Positions 36,037 to 44,160 of a stretch of DNA of 64,000 bases are shown one piece after another. How positions within the stretch are numbered: the first letter of the stretch is position 1; every line of letters starts with the position of its first letter. The DNA is from Bacteroidota bacterium (GTDB lineage: Bacteria > Bacteroidota > Bacteroidia > Bacteroidales > Dysgonomonadaceae). A program made the translations under genes and the position numbers. The stretch lies in contig JAEWGM010000030.1 in NCBI GenBank assembly GCA_023388315.1, positions 1 through 64,000 of the forward strand. The letters are read 5' to 3'. The notes under the pieces were generated by a model. The model saw only the letters and a list, made by a program, of their open reading frames with translations, made no database searches and was not told where the DNA came from.

Positions 36037-36483
36037 TTATTTTTCTTCTTCGGATGCTTTCTCTTCCAATGGCGTTTCTTCTTCCGTTGGTTGCGCTTCT
36101 TCTTCAAAATCAATTCCGTGCTCGGTGAGAATATTGTACCACGAAATAAGTTTTTTTACATCCGAAGCATACACCTTCTCTTTATCGTAATTTGGCAAGA
36201 CTTCTTGCAAATAGGTGAATAACTCGTCGCCGGAAGCCTTTTTGCCGAGAGGAACCTGTTGGCCGTTTTCCTTCTCTTTTATGTTAGTGAAAACATCGCG
36301 CAAAGGGATGTCTTCGTCTGTGGCATAAATAGATACATCGCTCAGCGCCACCACTTTCTCATGCGCGTACACGGGAATGCGTTTGCCATCGGAAAGCGCT
36401 TCCACAATGTTTAGGTTTTTGTTGGTTGAAATGAGTTTGTATAATCCGGGACGTCCCGTTATCGATAAAATTTTTGATAACAT
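36037..36483 (-). CDS. DUF5606 family protein, unknown function
   Basis: A 148-aa protein of a family confined to Bacteroidota as far as I know. The conserved N-terminus is MLSKILSITGRPGLYKLIS, which fixes the start at 36483; a longer reading to 36591 adds unrelated sequence. The domain covers about 1-120 and a Glu/Thr/Ala-rich acidic tail follows. Function is unknown. It lies directly upstream of cdsA on the same strand. Confidence 0.85.
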   Translation of the reverse strand: MLSKILSITGRPGLYKLISTNKNLNIVEALSDGKRIPVYAHEKVVALSDVSIYATDEDIPLRDVFTNIKEKENGQQVPLGKKASGDELFTYLQEVLPNYDKEKVYASDVKKLISWYNILTEHGIDFEEEAQPTEEETPLEEKASEEEK

Positions 36484-36682
36484 TCTTTTAAGATTTTGTA
36501 TGAAAAAAATCAACTTTTCAGCCGTGCAAAAATACTCACACTTCATCACATACGCAACTTTAATAACGAAATGTATTTTAAAAATTTCCAAAGATGCTCT
36601 TTCGCAACGTTTATTTTATGCAAAATCGACTTCACTTTCAGAAAAATAACGTACATTAGCTCATCAAAACAAAAAAGTGAAA

Positions 36683-37867
36683 ATGAAAACAAACATAATT
36701 TTACTGTGTATGATGGCAGCTTTACTCTCGTGTGCCGGAAATTCGGAAAGAAAAAACAAGGATTCACAATCCAACGCCGCGGAGGCCATAGAAACCACAA
36801 GTGGCGATATGTTCTTGCTTATTGGAACGTATACCTCCACCCAAGGCAGCAAAGGCATATATGTGCATCGGTTTAATATTGATACGGGAGAGAGCGATTC
36901 GGTAAGCATGGCGGAAGTGGCAAACCCGTCGTATTTGGCGCTCAGCCCCGATGAAAAGTTCGTTTACGCCGTGAGTGAAGGCGGCGATGAGGATAGTTTT
37001 GCCAACGCGTTCTCGTTCGATAAAAACACCGGCAAGCTCACGCTTCTCAATTCGCAGGCTACGCAAGGCAGTAGTCCTTGCTACATTGTGGTAGATGACA
37101 AAGGGAAAAACGTGCACACGGCCAACTATGGCGGCGGAAGCATTTCATCGTTTCAGGTAAATGAAGATGGCAGCTTATCGGCGCTGACTAACTTAATCCG
37201 CTTTACAGGGCAAGGCACCGATAAAGAACGGCAAAACGCGCCCCATTTGCACAGCGTGATGTATTCGCCGGACGGAAAATATCTGTTCGCCACCGATTTG
37301 GGATTGGATAAACTGTACCGATACAGTGTGAACGATGGGAGCGTTTTTGAAGGCCAACCCTCTTTCTCGCAAGGCGATGCTAAGGCATTCGATGTTCCCG
37401 AAGTTACCGGCCCGCGCCATTTCGCTTTTCACCCCAACGGGAAACACATGTACCTGTTAGGCGAACTATCGGGCGATGTGCTGGTGTATGATTACAACAA
37501 TGGCGATTTGGAATGGAAACAAACCGTGAAGTCCGACACGGTGGGAGCGCGCGGCAGCGCCGATATCCACGTGTCGCCCGATGGCCGTTTTCTTTACTCT
37601 TCCAACCGTTTGCAAAACGATGGCATTGCTATTTTCTCCATCGATGACGCCAATGGAACATTAACAAGGGTGGGGTACCAAACTACCGGAAAACACCCGC
37701 GCAATTTTGTTATCACGCCCAATGGCAAGTTGCTGCTGGTTGCGGCGCGCGATGACAATAAAATTCAAGTTTTCTCCATCGATAAAGAAAGTGGAACATT
37801 ATCCGATTTAAGGAAAGATATTTTAATTGATAAACCGGTATGTTTAAAACTTGCGGAGTGGCATTGA
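36683..37867 (+). CDS. Lactonase family lipoprotein (6-phosphogluconolactonase, seven-bladed propeller)
   Basis: A 394-aa beta-propeller of the YbhE/Pgl lactonase family, with a lipobox LLSC after the signal peptide. The repeated blade pattern is visible as NPSYLALSPDEKFVYAVSE, GPRHFAFHPNGKHMYLLGE, ADIHVSPDGRFLYSSN and PRNFVITPNGKLLLVAA. Classical members hydrolyse 6-phosphogluconolactone in the cytoplasm, but the lipoprotein signal puts this one in the envelope, so the substrate is probably another lactone. The ATG at 36683 is preferred over a GTG two codons earlier. Its stop directly abuts a dispersed repeat. Confidence 0.88.
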   Translation: MKTNIILLCMMAALLSCAGNSERKNKDSQSNAAEAIETTSGDMFLLIGTYTSTQGSKGIYVHRFNIDTGESDSVSMAEVANPSYLALSPDEKFVYAVSEGGDEDSFANAFSFDKNTGKLTLLNSQATQGSSPCYIVVDDKGKNVHTANYGGGSISSFQVNEDGSLSALTNLIRFTGQGTDKERQNAPHLHSVMYSPDGKYLFATDLGLDKLYRYSVNDGSVFEGQPSFSQGDAKAFDVPEVTGPRHFAFHPNGKHMYLLGELSGDVLVYDYNNGDLEWKQTVKSDTVGARGSADIHVSPDGRFLYSSNRLQNDGIAIFSIDDANGTLTRVGYQTTGKHPRNFVITPNGKLLLVAARDDNKIQVFSIDKESGTLSDLRKDILIDKPVCLKLAEWH

Positions 37868-38042
37868 GCGGTGGGCGTTGAGCATTGAGTGAAGCGAATT
37901 CCAATTCGCTCATCGTTGTGGTGCACGGACGACGAGGTGAGAGTTTTGAGTTCTGAATTCTGAGTTTTGAGTGTTTAGAGTTTATAGTTTTTGTAGCCGA
38001 CTTCCGTTTTCTGTCTTCGGACTTTCGACTTCCCGCATCCAA
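37866..38042 (+). repeat. Dispersed intergenic repeat, copy A
   Basis: Starts at the lactonase stop with GCGGTGGGCGTTGAGC, then the palindrome AGCGAATTCCAATTCGCT (37893-37910), GGTGCACGGACGACGAGGTG, TTCTGAATTCTGAG words, GTTTAGAGTTTATAG and a GACTTCCG/CGGACTT segment. Copy B (50420-50550) matches it closely in the same orientation. Copy C (about 47215-47400) is inverted and more diverged. No coding capacity is seen. Confidence 0.8.
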
Positions 38043-38045
38043 TCT

Positions 38046-39665
38046 TCACACCCTATAAATTTTGTCGCAGTACTTAGCTACTTCAGGATGGTGAGTGATA
38101 AACAACACCGTGCGGTTGCCCATGTGTTTTTTCAGGTTTGTGAGAAAGGCTTTTTCAGTATCAGCATCCAATGCGGAGGTGGCTTCGTCTAACAACACTA
38201 TTTTTCCCGGACGCAACAACGACCGCGCAATGGCAATACGTTGAGCCTGCCCCTCGGATAAGCCCGAGCCGCCTACTCCGAGCACCGTGTCAAGTCCTTC
38301 GGGCAGATGTAATGCAAACGAGGCCGAAGCCACTTGAAGAACTTCGGCAAGCATCTCATCATCGGCGTTGGCATTGCCGATTAAAAGGTTGTCGCGGATG
38401 GTGCCGCTAAACAACGTGTTTCCCTGTGGGACATACACAAAGTTTGAACGGGTAGCCGGGTTCACTTTAACGGTTTCGGTATGGTTGCGTATCGAAATCT
38501 TGCCGTTATCCGGTTCAATTAAAGCGAGGATTAAGCGAAGCAAGGTGGTTTTTCCCGCACCGGTTTCGCCCATCACAGCAATCATTTCGCCCGGTTTCGC
38601 TTGCAGCGAAAAGTCTTTTATCACCGGCTGGCTTTCGCTGCCATAGGCATAAGTAACGTTGTTGATGTGGAGCCACACATCCCCCTTCAAGAAATGTTTA
38701 TCTACCGTTACTTCGGTTTCGAGGGCATTCAAAAAAATCAACCGCTCGCTGGCCGCTTGGGCGGAAATTAATGTGGGAAACAACCGCATTAAATCATACA
38801 GCGGGCGCTGTATTTGGTTAACCAATTGAAGGTAGGCGGTAACGGTACCAAAAGTAATGGTTTTGGCAGCAATTCCCCAAGCTCCCCAAATGAAAGCGGT
38901 GATGTAGCCGCCGCTAAAAGCCAAACCCGACACAAACCGCGCCCACGCCGAAACAGTGGTTCTTTTCTCTACTTTGCTTTTTAATTCACTCTGAAGTATA
39001 CCCAAACGCACAATTTCGTTTTCTTGTCGTTCGTAGGTCCTAACCACCAACTGGTTGAGCAAGTTTTCTTCCATCATAGAGGTGATGGCGCTCTCGCTCT
39101 CTTTAATTTGGCGCGTGTAATTTCGTAGCTTCACATAATAAGGTTTGCTGAAAAAGAGCAAAACAGGCATGGATATGCCCAATATGAGTGCCAGCATAGG
39201 ATCCATCAGCAGCAGGATAGCAAATGCTCCCAGCAGCTGCAACAATGAAGTTATTAACAACGGAATGGTTGATATTAAGGTTTTAATGATATCGTCGGTG
39301 TCTTTGATAATGCGCGTGAGCACGTCGCCACTGTGGAGGGAATTTAGTTCGAGCCATTTGGTGTAAAGCAGGTTGGAAAACACTTTTCGGCGGATATCGT
39401 TTCCCACCTTCACTTCCGTTATGTTGGTGTATCTTACTTCCAATACATAAAGCAGTATTCTGAGAAGCGTGAGCAATACAAGTATGGTTGAAAGAAGGAG
39501 CAAAGAGCCCTGCTTGTCGCCGGCTGCCACATCTATTACCGCTTTTAACGCCCACACAAAAGTGAGCGAAACGGCTACGTTTAGTATGCCGATAACTAGG
39601 ATTCCCGACAGCGCCTTTCTGTGCCCGATGGAAATAGACGACAAGAATTTTAAAGAAGCACGCAT
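38046..39665 (-). CDS. ABC transporter, fused permease and ATPase, peptide-exporter type
   Basis: A 539-aa half-transporter that would dimerise in the inner membrane. Six membrane helices lie in the first 290 residues. The nucleotide-binding domain has Walker A at 366-373 (GETGAGKT), signature LSEGQ at 469-473 and Walker B LLDE at 491-494. There is no N-terminal C39 peptidase domain, so leader removal, if any, needs another enzyme. It is the last gene of a five-gene operon and starts 1 nt after the nucleotidyltransferase stop. Context suggests export of a modified peptide; the substrate is inferred. Confidence 0.9.
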   Translation of the reverse strand: MRASLKFLSSISIGHRKALSGILVIGILNVAVSLTFVWALKAVIDVAAGDKQGSLLLLSTILVLLTLLRILLYVLEVRYTNITEVKVGNDIRRKVFSNLLYTKWLELNSLHSGDVLTRIIKDTDDIIKTLISTIPLLITSLLQLLGAFAILLLMDPMLALILGISMPVLLFFSKPYYVKLRNYTRQIKESESAITSMMEENLLNQLVVRTYERQENEIVRLGILQSELKSKVEKRTTVSAWARFVSGLAFSGGYITAFIWGAWGIAAKTITFGTVTAYLQLVNQIQRPLYDLMRLFPTLISAQAASERLIFLNALETEVTVDKHFLKGDVWLHINNVTYAYGSESQPVIKDFSLQAKPGEMIAVMGETGAGKTTLLRLILALIEPDNGKISIRNHTETVKVNPATRSNFVYVPQGNTLFSGTIRDNLLIGNANADDEMLAEVLQVASASFALHLPEGLDTVLGVGGSGLSEGQAQRIAIARSLLRPGKIVLLDEATSALDADTEKAFLTNLKKHMGNRTVLFITHHPEVAKYCDKIYRV

Positions 39666-39666
39666 T

Positions 39667-40776
39667 TTACCATTTAACTATTAATTTCATATTGGTGTAT
39701 ATTTTGTTCATCAGCAATGAGGAAACATGGGCGGGTGCCAACGGTTTAATTTTTCGCTTGCGTTTTGCCGTGCACCTAAAGGTGTACCACTTTCTGTGCC
39801 ACTTGTTTATGAACCTTTTATGTTGAAACAGGGCATACCCGAAGCTGCCTCCGATGAAGATGTCCTCCATTACCATATCCACATATTCGCTTTGAGTATC
39901 AATGGCGAAAGGGAACATGCGTGGGTCGGCGCCTAAATACTTCACGGCTACCGACGCAAATACCTGCATAGCGTTTAATAACCCGATTCGGGTTGCCAAT
40001 TGGTTGAACTCTTCTTTGTTTATGTGCCCCGAGTACGCGTTCCAAAAGAGTACCCAGTCACACAGCTGCCTGATGCCCACGCCCAGGTGGATGAAATGAT
40101 GAAAAAGGTGTTGAAAGATAAAAAACGCGTTAAAGGTATGGGGCAACACACGAACGGATACCCCTTGAATGGTAACGGCCGGAAACTCGTTGCCGGCAAT
40201 TATTTCGCGCACTATCTCGTTTAACAGCCTGTCGTATTTAGCTATCCCGAAGTAGGAGACGTATTTATGGTTTTCTACCAGTGTGTCATAATACTCGAAC
40301 TCTTGGTGGTGAATGTTTTCGGCTCCCATTTCAAAACCTTGTTCGCGCGCCCAATTGTTTGCTTTTTCATAATCTCCCGGGCGGTATAGAAAAACGTCAA
40401 TATCGCCGGGAGTGCGGTGGCGTGGGTTGGGGTAGAGCAGGGCATTGCCTTGTCCTTTTAGCAGTACAAAAGGGCAGCCCACACTGTTGTAGTTTTCAGA
40501 GAGTTGTGCCAATATTGCGTTCACCCGTTGGTTTGATTTCTCCACAAACTCGGCCTGGAGATGCAATTGGTACGCTATTTTCTTTTCGGGGCGGAGCGTT
40601 GGGGGCAGCATCATCATGCCATCATAAATGAGCGCGTTCACTTTTTGCATCGACGCCAAGGCGCTTATTTCTTCCCATACGGGAGTGCCGGTTTGTTGGA
40701 AAAGGTTTTCCCGCGGCGCGCGGTTCCAAAGGGCTGCCGTTAAGAGTTCCAGAAAAAGAGTGCGCGCGTTTTCCAT
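39667..40776 (-). CDS. Nucleotidyltransferase family protein (NTP_transf_5)
   Basis: A 369-aa protein with the NTP_transf_5 fold. The core reads FVLLKGQGNALLYPNPRHRT and then GDIDVFL, with Lys107 and the metal-binding Asp125/Asp127 pair. The C-terminal half is helical and His-rich (FQHLFHHFIH). Proteins of this family are recurrent in RiPP and lasso-peptide loci, where with HPr-kinase-like partners they modify a peptide by nucleotidyl or phosphoryl transfer. Here it sits between PqqD (45 bp) and the ABC exporter (1 bp), consistent with a peptide-tailoring role. The nucleotide donor and acceptor are unknown. Confidence 0.85.
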   Translation of the reverse strand: MENARTLFLELLTAALWNRAPRENLFQQTGTPVWEEISALASMQKVNALIYDGMMMLPPTLRPEKKIAYQLHLQAEFVEKSNQRVNAILAQLSENYNSVGCPFVLLKGQGNALLYPNPRHRTPGDIDVFLYRPGDYEKANNWAREQGFEMGAENIHHQEFEYYDTLVENHKYVSYFGIAKYDRLLNEIVREIIAGNEFPAVTIQGVSVRVLPHTFNAFFIFQHLFHHFIHLGVGIRQLCDWVLFWNAYSGHINKEEFNQLATRIGLLNAMQVFASVAVKYLGADPRMFPFAIDTQSEYVDMVMEDIFIGGSFGYALFQHKRFINKWHRKWYTFRCTAKRKRKIKPLAPAHVSSLLMNKIYTNMKLIVKW

Positions 40777-40821
40777 ATTTCAAATGGTGCGAAGATGATG
40801 CGAAGATAAGTTGTGGCAACG

Positions 40822-41091
40822 TTACTCAATTACCGCAGCTTCTTTCAACTTCTCAATTAGGGATTCGGCGTCGGCCAAGGCTTCTTCCTCGCTGATGCCG
40901 TACTCCCGAACAAGCATATCCTTCCAAATAAGGGGCGAAAATTCTTTGTTTGAAAGGCTGTGGCTAATAAGAAACTCTGCCGATTGGTTGAGTGTGATTA
41001 CACGTGTAAAGTTCACATTGCCGGTGTCGTTTGACACCAGTACGCGCTCATCGCCAATTTGTTTAATTTGAATGGTTGGTTTAAATTTCAT
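40822..41091 (-). CDS. PqqD family peptide-binding protein (RiPP recognition element)
   Basis: An 89-aa PqqD-like domain: MKFKPTIQIKQIGDERVLVS forms the beta-strands, NFTRVITLNQSAEFLI the first helix region, and the rest is the winged-helix part ending in an acidic helix. PqqD proteins bind leader peptides of ribosomally made natural products and present them to modifying enzymes. The start at 41091 is fixed by an ATGA overlap with the upstream peptidase gene; an in-frame extension to 41265 is a shadow of that gene. Its likely ligand is the YxxP-containing peptide encoded at 45875-46054. Confidence 0.88.
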   Translation of the reverse strand: MKFKPTIQIKQIGDERVLVSNDTGNVNFTRVITLNQSAEFLISHSLSNKEFSPLIWKDMLVREYGISEEEALADAESLIEKLKEAAVIE

Positions 41092-41591
41092 TGTGTTATG
41101 TTGTTGTGCCGTAACCGGCGGTATATAGCCAATAATATTCGTCGTAAGAAGCCGTGCGAAGGCCATAGCCGTTGGGCGGCTTTCCACGCCAATGAATTGG
41201 GGGTATATGTTTTGCCTTTGCGTTGCAGCGCCACGGCTTCCGCCAATACCGATGAGCGAGGGCACGTTTCGCGCGAGTAGGGGTTGCCATCGCCCCGAAG
41301 GGTTACTTTGTCGCCATGCACCCGTTCAATTCTGTGCAGGTAATGCGCTTGCTCGTTAACGCGGGCTACCACCACACGCCCTTTTTGCAGTGATTGGGGC
41401 GTGGCTTTCACCAGGGTTACCACATCGCGCCCTCCTACAATAAAAGGCAACATGCTATTTCCTGTTATGGTGGTCTGCATATACTCCCCTTCTTTCATAT
41501 GGGTTAACAGCAAAACATTGGAAAAGGTTCGTTTTTTGCAGATGGTAACAGGCATATTTTTTATGATGTATGTGTTTGCCACAAGTGGCAT
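41088..41591 (-). CDS. S24/S26-like peptidase with Ser/His dyad
   Basis: A 167-aa peptidase-fold protein. GNSMLPF carries the nucleophile Ser46; the strand that has Lys in bacterial signal peptidases and LexA reads HYLHRIERV, putting His86 at that position, the pattern of the Ser/His S26B (ER/SipW) type. A GDGNPYS box follows. There is no convincing membrane anchor, so it may work in the cytoplasm. The start at 41591 lies 10 bp after the kinase-like stop; an ATG at 41555 is an alternative. The stop overlaps pqqD as ATGA. A role in trimming the precursor peptide is a context inference. Confidence 0.82.
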   Translation of the reverse strand: MPLVANTYIIKNMPVTICKKRTFSNVLLLTHMKEGEYMQTTITGNSMLPFIVGGRDVVTLVKATPQSLQKGRVVVARVNEQAHYLHRIERVHGDKVTLRGDGNPYSRETCPRSSVLAEAVALQRKGKTYTPNSLAWKAAQRLWPSHGFLRRILLAIYRRLRHNNITQ

Positions 41592-41601
41592 GGATAATTG
41601 T

Positions 41602-42579
41602 TCACGCCAATGAAAATACCCTCTGCGCGGATTGAGGTGTCGATATCCAAACGGATGGCGCGGTTCTGTGTGCCCGTTTGATGCCATCCATTAATAATTC
41701 TTCGGTTAGCCTGACGGCCTTCTCATCGGGGCGGCAATTGAGCCGATATACAGGTACGCGTTGTAATATGTCGCTCAGGGTGTCAATGGCCAATTGTTTG
41801 TTGCTGGCATCGCTACGCATGACGCTGGTTGATTGCAACAGCGAGCCAAAAGCTTGCACGCCCTTTTGCTCGGTGAGCCGGTTGTGGGGATGCTGATACA
41901 GATGCACAAACGCCACCACCTCTGCCGAACGGTTTTTGTAGCACGGTGTTTTGCCGCTCCATGGTGTGCCAAACACGCGCACGGTGTCATCGTCGCATAG
42001 GCGCACCACGGGTTCGTCATCGTTTAGCAGAGAGCAGCCGGGTACAAATTCTTTCCACAGGCGGCTGTGAGTACTTTTTCCCGTACCGCTTTCGCCCAAA
42101 AACAAAAGGGCCTTGCCATTTTTCTCTATAACCGAGGCGTGCATCTTTACTGTTTTGTGTGGCGCCGCCGCCATGCCAAAGGCTACAATAAGGAAGTTGT
42201 TGATAAACTGTGCCTCTTCTTGGTTTACCAAAGATAAATCGGTGCACAAATATTCCCACCCGTGTGTGGCAAACAGTGTGTGGGTGCGGTTGAACAACTG
42301 CATGGTAACAGTGTGCCCGCCGCGGGTGGTATATACTTCGTAACGGATGCCGTTCCAAGTAAAGCTATCGGCGCGCGCGTGACGAGGAATGTGCAGTGGC
42401 ACATCGCCCGAAAAGCTGAATAAACCGGGCACTTGCGGTTTAAATTTCTCACTATACGAGTGAGAAGGCGAATGGCACCTAAACGGCTCAAAATTGGGCA
42501 GTAACGCCGCCGTTGCCCGTGCGTTGGACGTTTCCACGGCAAGCGAATGCCCGGCTATGGTGTAATAAAGTTGGCTCAT
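41602..42579 (-). CDS. HPr kinase/phosphorylase-like protein (peptide kinase candidate)
   Basis: A 325-aa protein whose C-terminal half is an HPr-kinase fold: Walker A GESGTGKST at about 162-170, SLLNDDEPVVRL with the capping acidic residues near 187-189, and FGTPWSGKTPCYKN. The N-terminal 130 residues are unlike HprK itself and no HPr-binding loop is obvious, so carbon control is unlikely. Homologues in RiPP loci phosphorylate the peptide core. Another ATG at 42603 adds eight residues. It is the first gene of the kinase-peptidase-PqqD-nucleotidyltransferase-ABC operon. Confidence 0.85.
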   Translation of the reverse strand: MSQLYYTIAGHSLAVETSNARATAALLPNFEPFRCHSPSHSYSEKFKPQVPGLFSFSGDVPLHIPRHARADSFTWNGIRYEVYTTRGGHTVTMQLFNRTHTLFATHGWEYLCTDLSLVNQEEAQFINNFLIVAFGMAAAPHKTVKMHASVIEKNGKALLFLGESGTGKSTHSRLWKEFVPGCSLLNDDEPVVRLCDDDTVRVFGTPWSGKTPCYKNRSAEVVAFVHLYQHPHNRLTEQKGVQAFGSLLQSTSVMRSDASNKQLAIDTLSDILQRVPVYRLNCRPDEKAVRLTEELLMDGIKRAHRTAPSVWISTPQSAQRVFSLA

Positions 42580-43070
42580 ATGTTTCTTATTTTTATCCCT
42601 CATCTAATTTTCACCCGTCCTCTTCCTTGGCCTTTTCCATAGGGAGAGGGCAATAGGACTTCTTTATTGCTTTGGACAAGGACTAGGTACGTCCGCATTC
42701 TTCACTTCTATACTTCTCCACTACTACTATCCCGCCCTTTCAGGGCTTGCTTTTGGTGGTTGTCATACAAACCCAAGGCGTTGCCATTGGGCTGAGTTAA
42801 GTATGGCTTTCAGCCAATTTTCTCGACTTCTTATATTGTCGTCAATGCCCAAGCATCTTGCCGACATAACCCGTCAGGCCGGTAATCGGCCAGACGGTTT
42901 GTCGCATTCTTCACTTCTCCACTTCTTCACTTATTGTTTTTGGTGCGGTAATTCAGACGCATTCAACGCGCCTCTACGGGGTTGCCCCCTTCTTTACTGG
43001 TTGGGGGAAGGGGCCGGGCGCGTCTGTTGATGCCTTACGCCATCATCTTACACCCATTACCCATCACTAA
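42580..43070. repeat. Gene-free gap with a hairpin chain and one copy of a ~90-bp direct repeat
   Basis: No gene is seen. Three small hairpins lie in a row: GCCCTTTCAGGGC at 42734-42746, CCCAAGGC with GCCATTGGG at 42772-42791, and GGCTTTCAGCC at 42805-42815. A direct repeat occupies about 42891-42980; its partner at 46616-46711 has the same orientation. The repeat begins CAGACGGTTTGTCGCATTCT and ends in a decayed GACGCATTCAACGCG palindrome. Open frames here are by-products of the repeat. Confidence 0.7.
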
Positions 43071-44108
43071 TTAAAACGGTTCCACGAACCTGAGCCGCCA
43101 ATCTCCACTTATTTCAAAAAGCTCCAAATACACATGATATGTATTGCCTGTTTCAAACATAAATCCAGCGGATAAATTATTTACTGAAACTGCAGCAAAC
43201 GAACCATAATGGTAATCATAAATACTTGCGTTTAATTCGGGTAGTTCTATGCTTGGTTTACTCATTACCCAACGATATACCACCATGGATTCACCAGCAG
43301 GTAGGTCAGGCAAGTAAAGTTCTTGATCAATTCTTCTCTCTGTATTTCCATATATAATATGGGATAAATTATTTTCGGAAACAGGGAGAGTAGCAAAAAC
43401 ATGAAACGAACCGGAATAAAACAATTCGTAACCATATCTCCCTATTCTTATATGCAACGGATTCTTATTTTGTAATCGACGATCAAAATAGAATGGCTCA
43501 TCTAATTTGTTTTTTAGATGGAGGGCTACAACAAACCCCAGATGTTCAAGTTCAATCTCGCTGAGGGTTGCCACCGTAGCGTTTTCTTGTGTAGCCCGAA
43601 GTATGGGACGGATTCTGTTATCCCCATCTTTATCTAACCTAAAACAATAATGTTCTTTACTTTCCGGTATGTACCTGAGTGTGCCTTCCTCAAAATGGCC
43701 GCCGTTTTGGTTACTTCCGTCTGTTTCTTGGTAAATAACCCCCAGCCTAAAGGTGGCGTTTGTAGGAATTTCTTCGGGCAGGCTAAAGGCAAACCTGGCG
43801 GTTTTCCCGTTACCATCAGTAATGCTTGACGGTATTATAGTGGCGTCAGCATAATAGTACCTGGAATTGTATGAAAAACAAAGCATCAGTTTGTCGTCAT
43901 TTTCCCAATAGAGCTGTATGGCGTGAGCCGGGGTATCGCTGTCTTTATGTAACGATATGCGCGATTGCGGGCCATCGTTGGGCAGGGTTGCCGCCACGGT
44001 TATAATACGCGACTCTCGCGTCTCGTGGTTTTCACCCGCTTCGTCTTTGGCGCAGCCGGTCATTAATAGCGTCAATGCCGCGAAAAAAGAAAATATTTTG
44101 TATTTCAT
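43071..44108 (-). CDS. Fimbrillin-like (Mfa-type) lipoprotein
   Basis: A 345-aa lipoprotein, lipobox LMTGC (Cys19). The mature protein is beta-rich with two halves, as in FimA/Mfa-family pilus subunits and minor tip proteins: an N-terminal VAATLPNDGPQSRISLH strand pattern, and a C-terminal half with GFVVALHLKNKL and the MFETGNTYHVYLELFEI ending that resembles the fimbrillin donor-strand region. The assignment rests on pattern and gene context. It follows a second such lipoprotein by 52 bp on the same strand, in one transcription unit with the small peptide and HU-like gene. Confidence 0.6.
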   Translation of the reverse strand: MKYKIFSFFAALTLLMTGCAKDEAGENHETRESRIITVAATLPNDGPQSRISLHKDSDTPAHAIQLYWENDDKLMLCFSYNSRYYYADATIIPSSITDGNGKTARFAFSLPEEIPTNATFRLGVIYQETDGSNQNGGHFEEGTLRYIPESKEHYCFRLDKDGDNRIRPILRATQENATVATLSEIELEHLGFVVALHLKNKLDEPFYFDRRLQNKNPLHIRIGRYGYELFYSGSFHVFATLPVSENNLSHIIYGNTERRIDQELYLPDLPAGESMVVYRWVMSKPSIELPELNASIYDYHYGSFAAVSVNNLSAGFMFETGNTYHVYLELFEISGDWRLRFVEPF

Positions 44109-44160
44109 AATGTGTAATATATAAGTTGGTTGTTTTTAAAATTTATATTCTTAATCTCTG

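Noticed and set aside
38046..42579. Classical lasso-peptide cluster
   Set aside because: The PqqD, kinase, nucleotidyltransferase and ABC genes fit, but the asparagine-synthetase-like cyclase and the B2 transglutaminase-type protease are absent.
42803..43030. 75-aa plus-strand frame in the gap before the kinase-like gene
   Set aside because: It is produced by the ~90-bp direct repeat; a similar frame (46596-46778) arises from the other copy, and neither has gene-like features.
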